From: Psychrobacter sp. JCM 18903
GTDB taxonomy: Bacteria; Pseudomonadota; Gammaproteobacteria; Pseudomonadales; Moraxellaceae
Assembly: GCF_000586475.1 (NCBI RefSeq)
Contig: NZ_BAWJ01000012.1
Span: forward strand, 51,179 to 115,178
Direction: 5' to 3'
Length of the DNA: 64,000 nucleotides
Position 1 is the first letter of the stretch. Each line of letters begins with the position of its first letter. The notes under the pieces are model-generated. The model saw nothing but the letters and a program-made list of their open reading frames with translations. It did not search any database and was not told the origin of the DNA. Below are positions 10,744 to 19,876 of the stretch, piece by piece. A program made the position numbers and the translations under genes.

Positions 10744-12009
10744 ATGACCCCAATTCTCCCAGCAGTTCACACCAAGCCGACCAGATTGGCATTACTTTTT
10801 AGCGGCAGCCTGTTAGCACTCAGCATGACTGGCTGCGGTGGCGGCGGTGATGGTACAAGTAGTGATAGTAACGGTAATGGCGGTAACACGCCGCCTGTTA
10901 GCACTGCCAGCTTTAACGAAACGGCTACTTGGCAAATCACCAATCTAGCGCCTGATACTGCAACCTGTTATGACTTTGATGCCAAAGCTGAAAGCTCGTG
11001 TGCTGAGGATAAGTGGGATATCAAGTTTGATAACCAAGCGCGTTCGGTCAAGCTTTGGTCAAATAGCGGTGATTCTGGCGCGGGTTTGGGCGGCGTTTTT
11101 GGTTTAATCGATTGGTCAGATCTGAGTCGTTATAGCAATGCAACTCAAGATCCTGATACCAGTCGTGATATTACCATGCACTACAATGAAGACCGTAGTG
11201 GTGGTATTTTTGATGCACAGCCTTGGTTTGAATACAATTTAAAAGACAACCATCAGCTCTACCCGAACAATCGTGTCTACCTTGTCACCACAGATAATAG
11301 CAGTGCCATGACAGACAGCAGCGTCCAGCAGCCTATTTATGCCATGCAGATTACCAACTATTATAATAATGCTGGAACCTCGGGCTACCCTACTCTGCGC
11401 TGGATTGATACGGCGCTACCGAACAAGGTACAGACGAAAACTATCGATGCCTCAAACAATGATAACTGGGTCTATTTTGATCTAACCACAGGACAAAGTA
11501 GCACCGATAAAAACAGCACTTGGCAGATTGGCTTTAAGCGTAATAGCGTCATTTTAAATGGTGGCGATTCTGCGATTGGCACTGATAAAGGCAAAGTTGG
11601 TGGCTTCTTATCAAAAACACCAATAGGGTATTATGATGATAAAGGTGAACCCATTGTCAGCAAGTTTATGACCGATGGTAGTGCGGCGACTTTAACCGAC
11701 CTTACCAACACCGCTGTGTACGATAAACCGATGAGTGCCAGAAGCTGGGTCATTGATAGTAAAGGCTCGGATCTCAATCCTGCTTATACGGGTAATTTTC
11801 CGAACCTAGACTTTGGCTGGTATACCTACAATGGCATGACACATCAACTAAATGCCAAAGCGGTTGACAGCGCTCAAGGCGCGCTCATTAGATCCGCTGA
11901 AGGCAATAGCTATGCCCGCGTGCGTTTGGATAAAATCAATTACCCTGATAGCTCAGCGACGACTGCGACCTCATGGGAATTTAAAATAGACATTCAACCT
12001 GCTCCTTAA
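10744..12009 (+). CDS. HmuY-like haem-binding lipoprotein with a tandem domain
   Basis: This is a surface or periplasmic lipoprotein of about 421 residues. The signal peptide ends in a lipobox LSMTGC (Cys31), followed by a glycine/serine/asparagine-rich linker. I see two HmuY-type units. The first runs from about residue 50 (ATWQITNL ... KWDIKFD ... VKLWSNSGDSGAG). The second is near residue 245 (NWVYFDL, STWQIGFKRN, LNGGDSAIG), which fits the HmuY pattern of tyrosine and tryptophan strands followed by a N-G-G loop. HmuY proteins were described in Bacteroidetes as haemophores that hand haem to the receptor HmuR. The ATG at 10744 has AAGGA 8 bases upstream. The gene lies 102 bases after the TonB receptor and is probably co-transcribed. 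The haem-binding role is inferred from family and context. Confidence 0.75.
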   Translation: MTPILPAVHTKPTRLALLFSGSLLALSMTGCGGGGDGTSSDSNGNGGNTPPVSTASFNETATWQITNLAPDTATCYDFDAKAESSCAEDKWDIKFDNQARSVKLWSNSGDSGAGLGGVFGLIDWSDLSRYSNATQDPDTSRDITMHYNEDRSGGIFDAQPWFEYNLKDNHQLYPNNRVYLVTTDNSSAMTDSSVQQPIYAMQITNYYNNAGTSGYPTLRWIDTALPNKVQTKTIDASNNDNWVYFDLTTGQSSTDKNSTWQIGFKRNSVILNGGDSAIGTDKGKVGGFLSKTPIGYYDDKGEPIVSKFMTDGSAATLTDLTNTAVYDKPMSARSWVIDSKGSDLNPAYTGNFPNLDFGWYTYNGMTHQLNAKAVDSAQGALIRSAEGNSYARVRLDKINYPDSSATTATSWEFKIDIQPAP

Positions 12010-12032
12010 CACTCTACTGTTCGACTTTAGCT

Positions 12033-12081
12033 CGCCCAACCCTTTTTTGTAAGCTATCAAACCTTGCAAAACGGTTGGGCG
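12033..12081 (+). terminator. Long-loop inverted repeat downstream of the HmuY-like gene
   Basis: CGCCCAACC (12033-12041) pairs exactly with GGTTGGGCG (12073-12081) around a 31-base loop that begins with a T run. It lies 24 bases after the lipoprotein stop, so termination is likely, although the long loop makes it atypical. Confidence 0.45.
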
Positions 12082-12216
12082 ATCACGTTTATACACAGTC
12101 TAAGAGTCACCACTGCCAATTATTACAAGAAAAATATTAGTCATTCGCTGATACTAGACCGTTTATGATTGTAAATAAATTAACCTATGGTATATTATCG
12201 TAATAAAAATCTAGGT

Positions 12217-12235
12217 GATATTAATAATCATTAAC
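12217..12235. promoter_or_regulatory. Fur-box-like palindrome upstream of the DUF2470/SIP gene
   Basis: This 19-base stretch matches the Fur consensus at about 16 positions. It lies 120 bases before the start at 12355, in an AT-rich intergenic region (12010-12354) that otherwise holds only the inverted repeat at 12033-12081. Confidence 0.65.
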
Positions 12236-12354
12236 ATTTGAATGTTTTATGCTTATTAACTATTATAGTTCCATCTTACCTTTAATCAGCAGTCAATCAT
12301 TTTAAAAAAAATTCTGCTGAATAACTATTTGAATTCTGGCTTGGATGACATCTT

Positions 12355-13482
12355 ATGGCTCAACCACTTACTCAGTACGATTTCGATAAAACACCGCTCG
12401 ACATGGCTGACAAAGCCCAGTTTATGAGTCATGTCAATGAAGAGCATCAAGATGAACTCGCGATGTTTATCAATGCCTTTACTACCACGGCAGTGAGTGA
12501 GCACGAGATCGCCTCGATAACAGAGCTGTATACTGATGGGATATTAATGGATGTCACAACCACCAATCATGACAACGATACCTTGACAAACAGCACCAAG
12601 CTCAGCCGTCAATATTTTATCGATTTTACAGTTCCTATTAGTGACTCTATGACGCTACAAGAGCAATATATAACGCTATTGCAAACATCTGCCAATAAGC
12701 TTGGCAAGCGCACGATTAAGCTTCAAGAACAGCGTTTTACGGTCATTAATGGCTATTATGCCAGCCCCAATATGTATCGACTGCTGGTAACCGCACCCGA
12801 TAGTACGCCACTCACTCATCCGGGCTACGCGTATTTGTTTGAGCTAGATGCGAACGGTCTATCTGCTACAAAGCACCAGCCCAAAGATAGCGACAAACCT
12901 TTGCAGCGCTACTATACCTTGCGAAAAGCATGGCGAGATTCGAGCAGCTCGTCTGTCCAAGCGTGGATAGACGTTTATACTCATGGCGACACGGCAGGAG
13001 GCAATTGGGCGCGTGCACTTGACTGTGGCAGTCAAATCAAAACGGTACGTGAATATCCAGAGAAAATAGAACATCTCAGCACTGGTCAGTGCTTACTCAT
13101 CTGTGATGAAACCTCTTTGCCTACGGTGGCCAATCTATTGGAAAACTGGCAGAATCCTTTACCGCCTCTTGTCATTGCCATCACTAAGGATTCAGACGAT
13201 ATCCGTTATCTACATACCCTAACGCTCAGTAATCAACTACGCCATAATGCGAATTTTTTGCAAGATAATGTGTGCCAGCTGATGAATACCCCAACAACTG
13301 ATATTACTGAACAAATAATGGCATTATTAAATACACAATTTGCGCGACTGCCTGTCAAAATTGACAAAGTATGGGGCGCGCTGGAAGCAGCGGATATCAA
13401 ATCATTACGACAGCAACTAAAAACAAACCTTGGGCTATCACGTCAGGATATGGTCATTAAAGTCTATTGGCGTGCGCAATAA
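12355..13482 (+). CDS. DUF2470 / siderophore-interacting protein fusion
   Basis: The protein has 375 residues. The N-terminus contains MSHVNEEHQDELAMF, the signature of the DUF2470 domain found at the end of HugZ-type haem-utilisation proteins. From about residue 105 it resembles the siderophore-interacting (SIP/ViuB) flavoreductase family: a ferredoxin-reductase-like barrel with RYYTLRKAW (flavin-binding R-x-Y-T/S), then IDVYTHGDTAGGNWARAL, and a C-terminal SIP domain with LLICDETSLPTVANLLE. The likely role is cytoplasmic reduction of ferric siderophore or handling of haem iron. It has its own Fur-box-like site and is followed by a second Fur-controlled receptor gene. The combination of a haem-type domain with a SIP reductase makes the exact substrate ambiguous. 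Confidence 0.8.
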   Translation: MAQPLTQYDFDKTPLDMADKAQFMSHVNEEHQDELAMFINAFTTTAVSEHEIASITELYTDGILMDVTTTNHDNDTLTNSTKLSRQYFIDFTVPISDSMTLQEQYITLLQTSANKLGKRTIKLQEQRFTVINGYYASPNMYRLLVTAPDSTPLTHPGYAYLFELDANGLSATKHQPKDSDKPLQRYYTLRKAWRDSSSSSVQAWIDVYTHGDTAGGNWARALDCGSQIKTVREYPEKIEHLSTGQCLLICDETSLPTVANLLENWQNPLPPLVIAITKDSDDIRYLHTLTLSNQLRHNANFLQDNVCQLMNTPTTDITEQIMALLNTQFARLPVKIDKVWGALEAADIKSLRQQLKTNLGLSRQDMVIKVYWRAQ

Positions 13483-13735
13483 GCATTATGTTTTTTATAA
13501 GTGGCATATCTCTGTAAACAGCAGACATTTAATAAATAGTAAGCATTTAGTAAATAATAGGTATTTAGACACTTACCAACCACTTGTGCTGACTGCTAAA
13601 TTGAGCTAATAACAATCGTTGCTGCTGGTATAGCGCGACTTATCAACTTTAGACGACTTACTACTTTGCCTAACAAAAACGTACACTTAACACGATAAAA
13701 ATATATTGAGATTTAATCCAGTAATATATTGTAAT

Positions 13736-13754
13736 GAAAATGATTATCATTATA
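13736..13754. promoter_or_regulatory. Fur-box-like palindrome upstream of the second TonB receptor
   Basis: This 19-base stretch matches the Fur consensus at about 16 positions and ends 34 bases before the receptor start at 13788, placing it over a likely promoter. The rest of 13483-13735 holds no gene, only imperfect AT-rich repeats around 13525-13565. Confidence 0.75.
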
Positions 13755-13787
13755 ATAAGCATTTAATCTTATGTGCTGGAAATATTC

Positions 13788-16072
13788 ATGCAACTGTCTC
13801 GCTTATACTCTGCTTTATTTCGCCCTACTCTATTGAATATGTCGCGCCATCCTTGTCATTGAAATCACTGTGCTCATCTTGTCTGTCCACATCGGTAATA
13901 CTACTGGGTGCAAGCCAAGCCGCGTGGGCACAAACAGATTTAAGTGCTGACACTCAAGCAGATACCCAAGTGTGGTACTCGATGAGATTGTCGTGACCAG
14001 TAGCGCTGATGCATCAGCCGATGGGTTGCCAGATGCCTATGCAGGCGGTCAAGTAGCGACCGGAAGCCGCGTGGGTATTTTGGGCAATCAAGACATCATG
14101 GATACGCCATTTTCTACCACCTCATATACCAATGAGTATATCGGCAATCAACAAGCCCAAAGTGTGGGCGACCTGCTCAAAAAAGACCCGACTGTTCGTG
14201 TCGCTAGAGGCTTTGGCAACTTTCAAGAAGCGTACTTTATGCGTGGCTTTGTCACAACCTCTGATGACACCATGTATAACGGTCTATACGGCATACTGCC
14301 AAGGCAGTATATCGCAACGGAATTGTTCGAGCGTGTTGAGGTTCAGCGCGGGGCATCCGCCATGCTCAATGGCGCAGCACCCAGTGGTGGTAACGCCGGT
14401 GGTACGATTAACCTGCTGCCCAAACGAGCTGCCAATGACCCGCTACGTAAGGTGACACTCGGTTATGGTCAGGGCGATCAAGGCAAAGTTGCCGTAGACG
14501 TCAGTGATCGCTTTGGTACTGATGATGCGTTTGGCGTTCGCTTTAATGCCGCTTATCAAGATGGCGACAGCGCGATTGATGATGAATCTTCAACACTGGG
14601 TCTGGCAGCGTTAGGATTAGACTACAGAGGCGATCAGTATCGACTATCAGCTGATTTGGGCTGGCAAGACAACAAACTCAAAGAGACCCGTCCTAGTGTC
14701 ACACTTGCTGGTGTTTCTAGAGTACCAAAAGCACCAGACGGCTCAAAGAATTGGGCGCAGCTTGGACGTATTCAGATGAAGAAGATGTCTTTGGTACCAT
14801 TCGAGGAGAATATGATTTTACTGATAATATTACCGCTTATGGTGCTTACGGTGTGCGAAGTGGTGAGGAAGAAAACTCACTGGCCAATCTAACCGTCAAC
14901 AATGTTGATGGTGCAGGTACGTTTTATCGCTTTGATAATTCTAGAAAAGATTTGGTACAAAGTGCTGAGCTCGGTCTGCGTGGTCAATGGCAAACAGGTG
15001 AAGTGCTCATAATTGGGTACTAGCAGCGGATCGCTATGACCAAGAAGAAAAAGGGGCGTTCGCCTATGATTTTGGTAATCAACCCGCAACCAATTTATAT
15101 CGCCCTATTGACTACGCTGAGGTACCTTTTACAAGCACAGCAATCTTCGGTGGTAACTTAGATGATCCAAAACTAACCAACGAGAAGCAATTCCAAAGCT
15201 TTGCGCTAGCCGACACTATTTCTATGTTCGATGACAAGTTAAAAACTACTTTAGGTGTGCGTCATCAGAATTTAAAAACCACCAGCTATGATCCTAACAC
15301 TCAGGCTAAAACGGCTGATTACGATAAAAGCGAGTGGACACCAAGCGTTGGAATTGTCTATCAACCAAGCATGGACTGGTCTGTTTATGGTAACTATATC
15401 GAAAGCCTAGCGCCAGGCGCAAGAGCACCTCTGACTAATAATGGTGGTGCTGTCACCAATGGTGGTCAAAATTTAGACCCTTATGTGAGTGAGCAAACTG
15501 AGGTTGGCGTTAAGTATGACAATGGTTTGATTGGCAGTAGTTTGGCGATATTCCGCACTGATGAGCCGCGTGCTTATGTCAATGACTCAAATACGTTTAC
15601 CGCTGCTGGAGAAAATCGACATCAAGGGGTGGAATTGACTGTATTTGGTAGCCCAAGCGAAAACATGCGCTTCAATGCTGGTGTTACTTACTTAAATGCT
15701 GAGCAAAAAGACACGGGTGATGTGACGTTCGACGGCAACCGAGTCATCGGACTGCCCACGCTACAAAGCAACGTCAACCTAGAATATGATTTAGCAGCAG
15801 TTGAAGGATTGACGGTGACCGGCGATATCATTCACACAGGCGCACGTTATGCCGATGCCGCCAACAGCTTAAAAGTTGACGGTTATACCACATTAGATCT
15901 AGGTGCTCGCTATAAAACCATGCTCGCTGGACAAGACGTGACGCTAAAAGGAGTAGTTACTAATATTACTGGTGAAGACTATTGGCAATCAGTGGGTGGT
16001 TATGCGGGTGCTGGGTATTTAAATGCCGGTGAGCCTACTGCCCTAAAAGTATCAGCGACTTTCGACTTTTAA
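13788..16072 (+). CDS. TonB-dependent siderophore receptor (four frame breaks)
   Basis: This is an outer-membrane ferric-siderophore receptor of about 762 residues once corrected. The frame changes four times, each repaired by one added base: near 13845 (inside the signal peptide), near 13972 (before VVLDEIVVTSS), near 14762 (restoring W-T-Y-S-D-E-E-D) and near 15011 (restoring NWVLAADRYDQEEKG). The signal peptide ends in ASQAAWA. The plug contains SVGDLLKKDPTVRVARGFGN and VQRGASAMLNGAAPSGG, typical of FhuA/FhuE/FpvA-like receptors, and the barrel ends in the canonical aromatic residue (ATFDF). The start ATG at 13788 has GGAA a few bases upstream and a Fur-box-like site just before it. It is followed 112 bases later by an exporter-type ABC protein. 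The siderophore type cannot be told. Confidence 0.87.
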
Positions 16073-16184
16073 GACATGCAGATTAAACCACGTTTATAAG
16101 ACTTAGATAAAAGGGATTAGGCACAACCTACTCCCTTTTATGCCATTAAAAATACGTAAAAAACCATTCTATTATTGAGCCACT

Positions 16185-17896
16185 ATGTCCTCTCACGCCA
16201 CCGTTTCTTTATATCAGATGATTTGGGCACACTATCGCCTGCCCTTTCTTAAAGTTATTTTCCTTAATTTGGTTAATGCGGCTGTCAGTGTGGGCATCAT
16301 TGCCTATATCAATCACACCTTTATCAGTCAGCCTGTTTTTAATACCTTATCGTGGGCAAGCTTGGGTCAATTTTCAGCTTTGGTGGTGCTGCTGTTAGTC
16401 ACGACCTTCGTATCACAATATGCACTGACTCGTTTGGGGCATCAGTTCGTCTACGAGCTCAGAACCAAGCTGGTCAAACAAATCATAGACACTAAAGTTC
16501 CGCAAATAGATCATTTGGGTAGCGCACGGTTACTCGCCAGCCTGTCCTCAGATATTCAATCGATTACCGTCGCCTTTGTGCGTATGCCAGAGCTGGTGCA
16601 AGGCGTTATTTTATCGGTTGGTGTCGCCCTTTATTTAGGCTGGTTGTCGCTGCCATTATTATTGATTGTCATGTTTTGGATTGCGATGACGATTTGGATA
16701 AGCACCATTTTAGTGAAGCATGTCTATACTCATTTAAGAGAGCTCAGAGAGATCAATGATCTTTTATATGAGGACTATCAATCCATTATAGATGGTCGAA
16801 AAGAGCTGGCGCTTAATCAACACCGCGCTGAAAAACTCTATAAAGATGATTTCTTAAATCATGCCAAGTCTTATCAAAATCGAGTGATTAAATCGGATAC
16901 CTATCATTTATCCGCCGTGAATTGGTCGAATATTATGATGTTCGCAGCCATTGGTGTGGTGTTTGCCGTGTCAAATTATCTTGCTATTCCAATGGGTATT
17001 GCCACCACTTTCTCTTTAACCATTCTATTCATGCAATCACCCATCCTCCATGCCGTCGGCGCATACCCGACCTTACAAACGGCACAAGTGGCGCTGGATA
17101 AAATACAATCGTTGGAATTGGCGGAGTACCAACCAACCTTTACGACGGATATTGTGGTAAACAACTGGCAGTCATATCATTCAATGATATTGGCTATCGT
17201 TATGCAAGTAACGATACCACTGCAAATGAGGTAGCGGTCAAAGAAAATGAGCATGCTAGCGATATCCTAAAATCGGTTAATCTGACTTTGAAACGTGGCG
17301 ATGTGGTGTTTTTAATCGGGGCGAATGGTAGCGGTAAATCTACGCTTGCAAAGATTATCACGGGGATTTTCACCCCTAGCATCGGTGCTGTAAAAATAGA
17401 CAGCCAGCTCGTTGACTCAGAAAACAACGCCGATTATCGACAGCTTTTTTCTGCCATTTTTAGCGATCAGCATCTTTTTAAACAGCTGATTGGTAGAGAG
17501 GGACAGCAACCCGATGAAGCGCTCGTAAATACATGGCTGCATAAATTGAATCTACAAGATAAAGTCAGCGTAACTGATAACCAATTATCGACAGACAAGC
17601 TCTCACAAGGACAACGCAAGCGCTTGGCCATGCTCATTGCCGTGGCTGAACAAAAAGACCTACTGCTACTTGATGAATGGGCGGCTGACCAAGATCCTGC
17701 CTTTCGCCGAGTGTTTTACCAAACACTGATACCTGAATTAAAAGCACTGGGTAAAACGCTGTTTATCATCAGTCATGATGATGGTTACTTTGAGCATGCA
17801 GATCGATTATTACTGATGAAAGAAGGCAGACTCCTTGAGTTAAATGCTGAAGAACGGCAACGTGCCAGTGCCGATGCCATTGCTATGTTGGCGTAA
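16185..17896 (+). CDS. Exporter-type ABC transporter, cyclic-peptide/siderophore family (frame broken)
   Basis: This is a fused permease-ATPase half-transporter of about 570 residues in the SyrD/PvdE/YojI group. The N-terminal part (16185 to about 17175) has six transmembrane segments. The C-terminal ATPase (to 17896) shows GANGSGKST, a signature-like LSQGQRKRLAMLIA and Walker B LLLLDEWAADQDP, the last sequence characteristic of this group. One base must be added near 17170-17180 to join them; the bridging frame reads ISFNDIGYRYASND. It lies between two Fur-associated receptor genes, so transport of a siderophore or its degradation product is likely. Relatives such as PvdE move siderophore precursors to the periplasm, but no siderophore synthesis genes are in the window. 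Confidence 0.83.
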
Positions 17897-17932
17897 ATAC
17901 TGGCTTAGTAAAAAGTTAATGGCGAGCAATAA

Positions 17933-17969
17933 AAAATCGGGGCATCTTTTAGAAAGTTGCCCCGATTTT
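17933..17969. terminator. Bidirectional terminator between convergent genes
   Basis: AAAATCGGGGCA (17933-17944) pairs with TGCCCCGATTTT (17958-17969) around a 13-base loop. It lies between the ABC gene stop at 17896 and the convergent PepSY gene ending at 18018 and has T runs on both strands. Confidence 0.88.
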
Positions 17970-18017
17970 GTGTAAATAAGAATGAATTTTTGAATGGCTC
18001 TCTTATTTTATTTAATT

Positions 18018-19520
18018 TTAAAATAATAGTTTCTGTAAAAACCCAACCCGTGAAATGACTAAGAAATCTAGTAATCCGATAGCAATAATCGCGATGATGG
18101 CGGTTGGGAATATGATTGCCACTGCTAACAAAGGAATGGCAAACGGCCACCATATAGAAAAACTGAGACCACGCGCTGGTGGATTCAGTCCAAGCTTTTC
18201 ACTGGCATGACGTGGACGGCGCTGCCACCACATCATGTAACCGCTCACACAAATAGCAATAACCGATAAGCAAAATAGGGCGTTGACCAATACGCTCCAC
18301 CATCCAAGCGTCCCCATATGAATCGCAATGCCTGCCGCCATAAATTTGCCAAAAGCATTGTAATCATCAAAGCGGATATCTGCCAAAATATTGCCCGAAT
18401 AACGATCGATATGTACCGTACGATCAGCCATTGGATTTTTCATATCATAGCTCATTGAGTCTTGGCTAATCGTCCAGACACCCGTACTACCCTGTGGCAG
18501 ATTTAATTGGTAACGTCCGACAACACCAATCTCACGGGCAAATCGATCTACAGTATCGATCATAATCGGTATATTGGACGCGATACCATCCTTGCCAGCG
18601 ACAGTGCCAGATGCTGGCATTGGTGTCAACTCAAGCACCCAAGGCACATCTTTGGTACTACCCGTATTTAGTGCATCACCATGCGTGGGTGCTGTGGCTG
18701 GTGTTGCTCCATGAACGTGCGGCGTGGATTCAGCGTTATTCATATCCATACCAGCATGATGTTGACTGTGATCAATAGAAAGCGGCATTGGCGCAACGCC
18801 CCATTTGCCCGCAGGAAACTGACTCCATGCCTGTACCATACGCTCGCCCCAGATGCCTGCCCATGCCATTCCTGAAATACAGAAAAACAGTAGCAACACA
18901 GATATCCAACTGCCCAATGTCGCATGAATGGTACGTATGAATGAGCGTTTTTTCTTATTATTTACAGCATCATTGGGTATAAGCATGGCTTTGAGTGATT
19001 TGCGTTTTTGCCACCACAGATACCAACCCGTTAGAATCATTAAAATCGTCAATGAGGCAGTGGTTTCTTGGATATAATCACCGACTTTGCCCAATAGTAA
19101 ATCAGCATGAATATCATTAAAGGTATAGTACAGACCACTATTAGTCGGCGTGCTTTTGACGATATCAGCCGTATAAGGATTCACCGCCACCATATTCTCA
19201 TGACTGGCTGACTTAACTTGAAACAAGGCAACAGTGTCCGTATCACGAGGCGCGATATATTTCACCAGCGTGCTGTTAGGTAAAGTGTTCAACGCGTTTT
19301 TAGCTTGCGTAGAAATAGGTGCCGTCACCGCTGAATCTGGGGTGGTAATGGTGAGGCGGTCATCATCACGACCTGTAATGTTAGACATCAACAGCATGCC
19401 AAGTGCGCTGCAAGCTAGGATAATTAAGAAAGGTGCTATAAACATTCCCGCATAAAAATGCCAACGCCATACCGTAAAATAGCGTTGAGTATTGGTTGAT
19501 TGACTTGTATGTCTGTTCAT
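18018..19520 (-). CDS. PepSY-domain iron-regulated membrane protein (PiuB-like)
   Basis: This is an inner-membrane protein of about 500 residues with four main transmembrane regions. A first segment (about 20-45) follows the motif VWRWHFYAGMFIAPFL, which is the PepSY-associated TM signature. Periplasmic PepSY-type regions follow, then a pair of C-terminal segments including the CVSGYMMWWQRRPR motif. A histidine-rich stretch lies near the middle (DHSQHHAGMDMNN). The ATG at 19520 has AAAGG about 10 bases upstream; the frame is open for 48 more codons but that extension is not protein-like. Members of this family are often Fur-regulated and are thought to act as ferric-siderophore reductases in the inner membrane. 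It lies divergent from the third TonB receptor. Confidence 0.85.
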   Translation of the reverse strand: MNRHTSQSTNTQRYFTVWRWHFYAGMFIAPFLIILACSALGMLLMSNITGRDDDRLTITTPDSAVTAPISTQAKNALNTLPNSTLVKYIAPRDTDTVALFQVKSASHENMVAVNPYTADIVKSTPTNSGLYYTFNDIHADLLLGKVGDYIQETTASLTILMILTGWYLWWQKRKSLKAMLIPNDAVNNKKKRSFIRTIHATLGSWISVLLLFFCISGMAWAGIWGERMVQAWSQFPAGKWGVAPMPLSIDHSQHHAGMDMNNAESTPHVHGATPATAPTHGDALNTGSTKDVPWVLELTPMPASGTVAGKDGIASNIPIMIDTVDRFAREIGVVGRYQLNLPQGSTGVWTISQDSMSYDMKNPMADRTVHIDRYSGNILADIRFDDYNAFGKFMAAGIAIHMGTLGWWSVLVNALFCLSVIAICVSGYMMWWQRRPRHASEKLGLNPPARGLSFSIWWPFAIPLLAVAIIFPTAIIAIIAIGLLDFLVISRVGFLQKLLF

Positions 19521-19803
19521 AAATATGACCTTTAACAATCTTTGGTTGCTCAATGAACGACCTAGACCTATTAATAGTAGTAATAAATCCTGTCTGCCTG
19601 TTGATCTAAAAGTTGATTTCAAATAGACGGCTGCATCATACGAGAAAAGCCTTGTAAACACCATTGCTTATAGTCAAAAATTATCGTCATATTGGGGCGT
19701 TTCCTCAATCTTCATGTTTGCATCATAGTCATCTTGATGGGCTAAAAATGAGGCTACTTCACTCGACATCTTACTAAGAACGCTTTGTTTGTAAATTTTT
19801 AAT

Positions 19804-19822
19804 GATAATGATAATCATTAAT
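19804..19822. promoter_or_regulatory. Fur box upstream of the third TonB receptor
   Basis: This 19-base stretch matches the Fur consensus at about 17 positions, the best in the window. It lies about 55 bases before the receptor start and in the divergent region with the PepSY gene, so it could control both. Confidence 0.82.
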
Positions 19823-19876
19823 GTTATTATTCCTTTTCTTTCGCTTTCGGCATTTGATAACTTACAAGGAAATATG

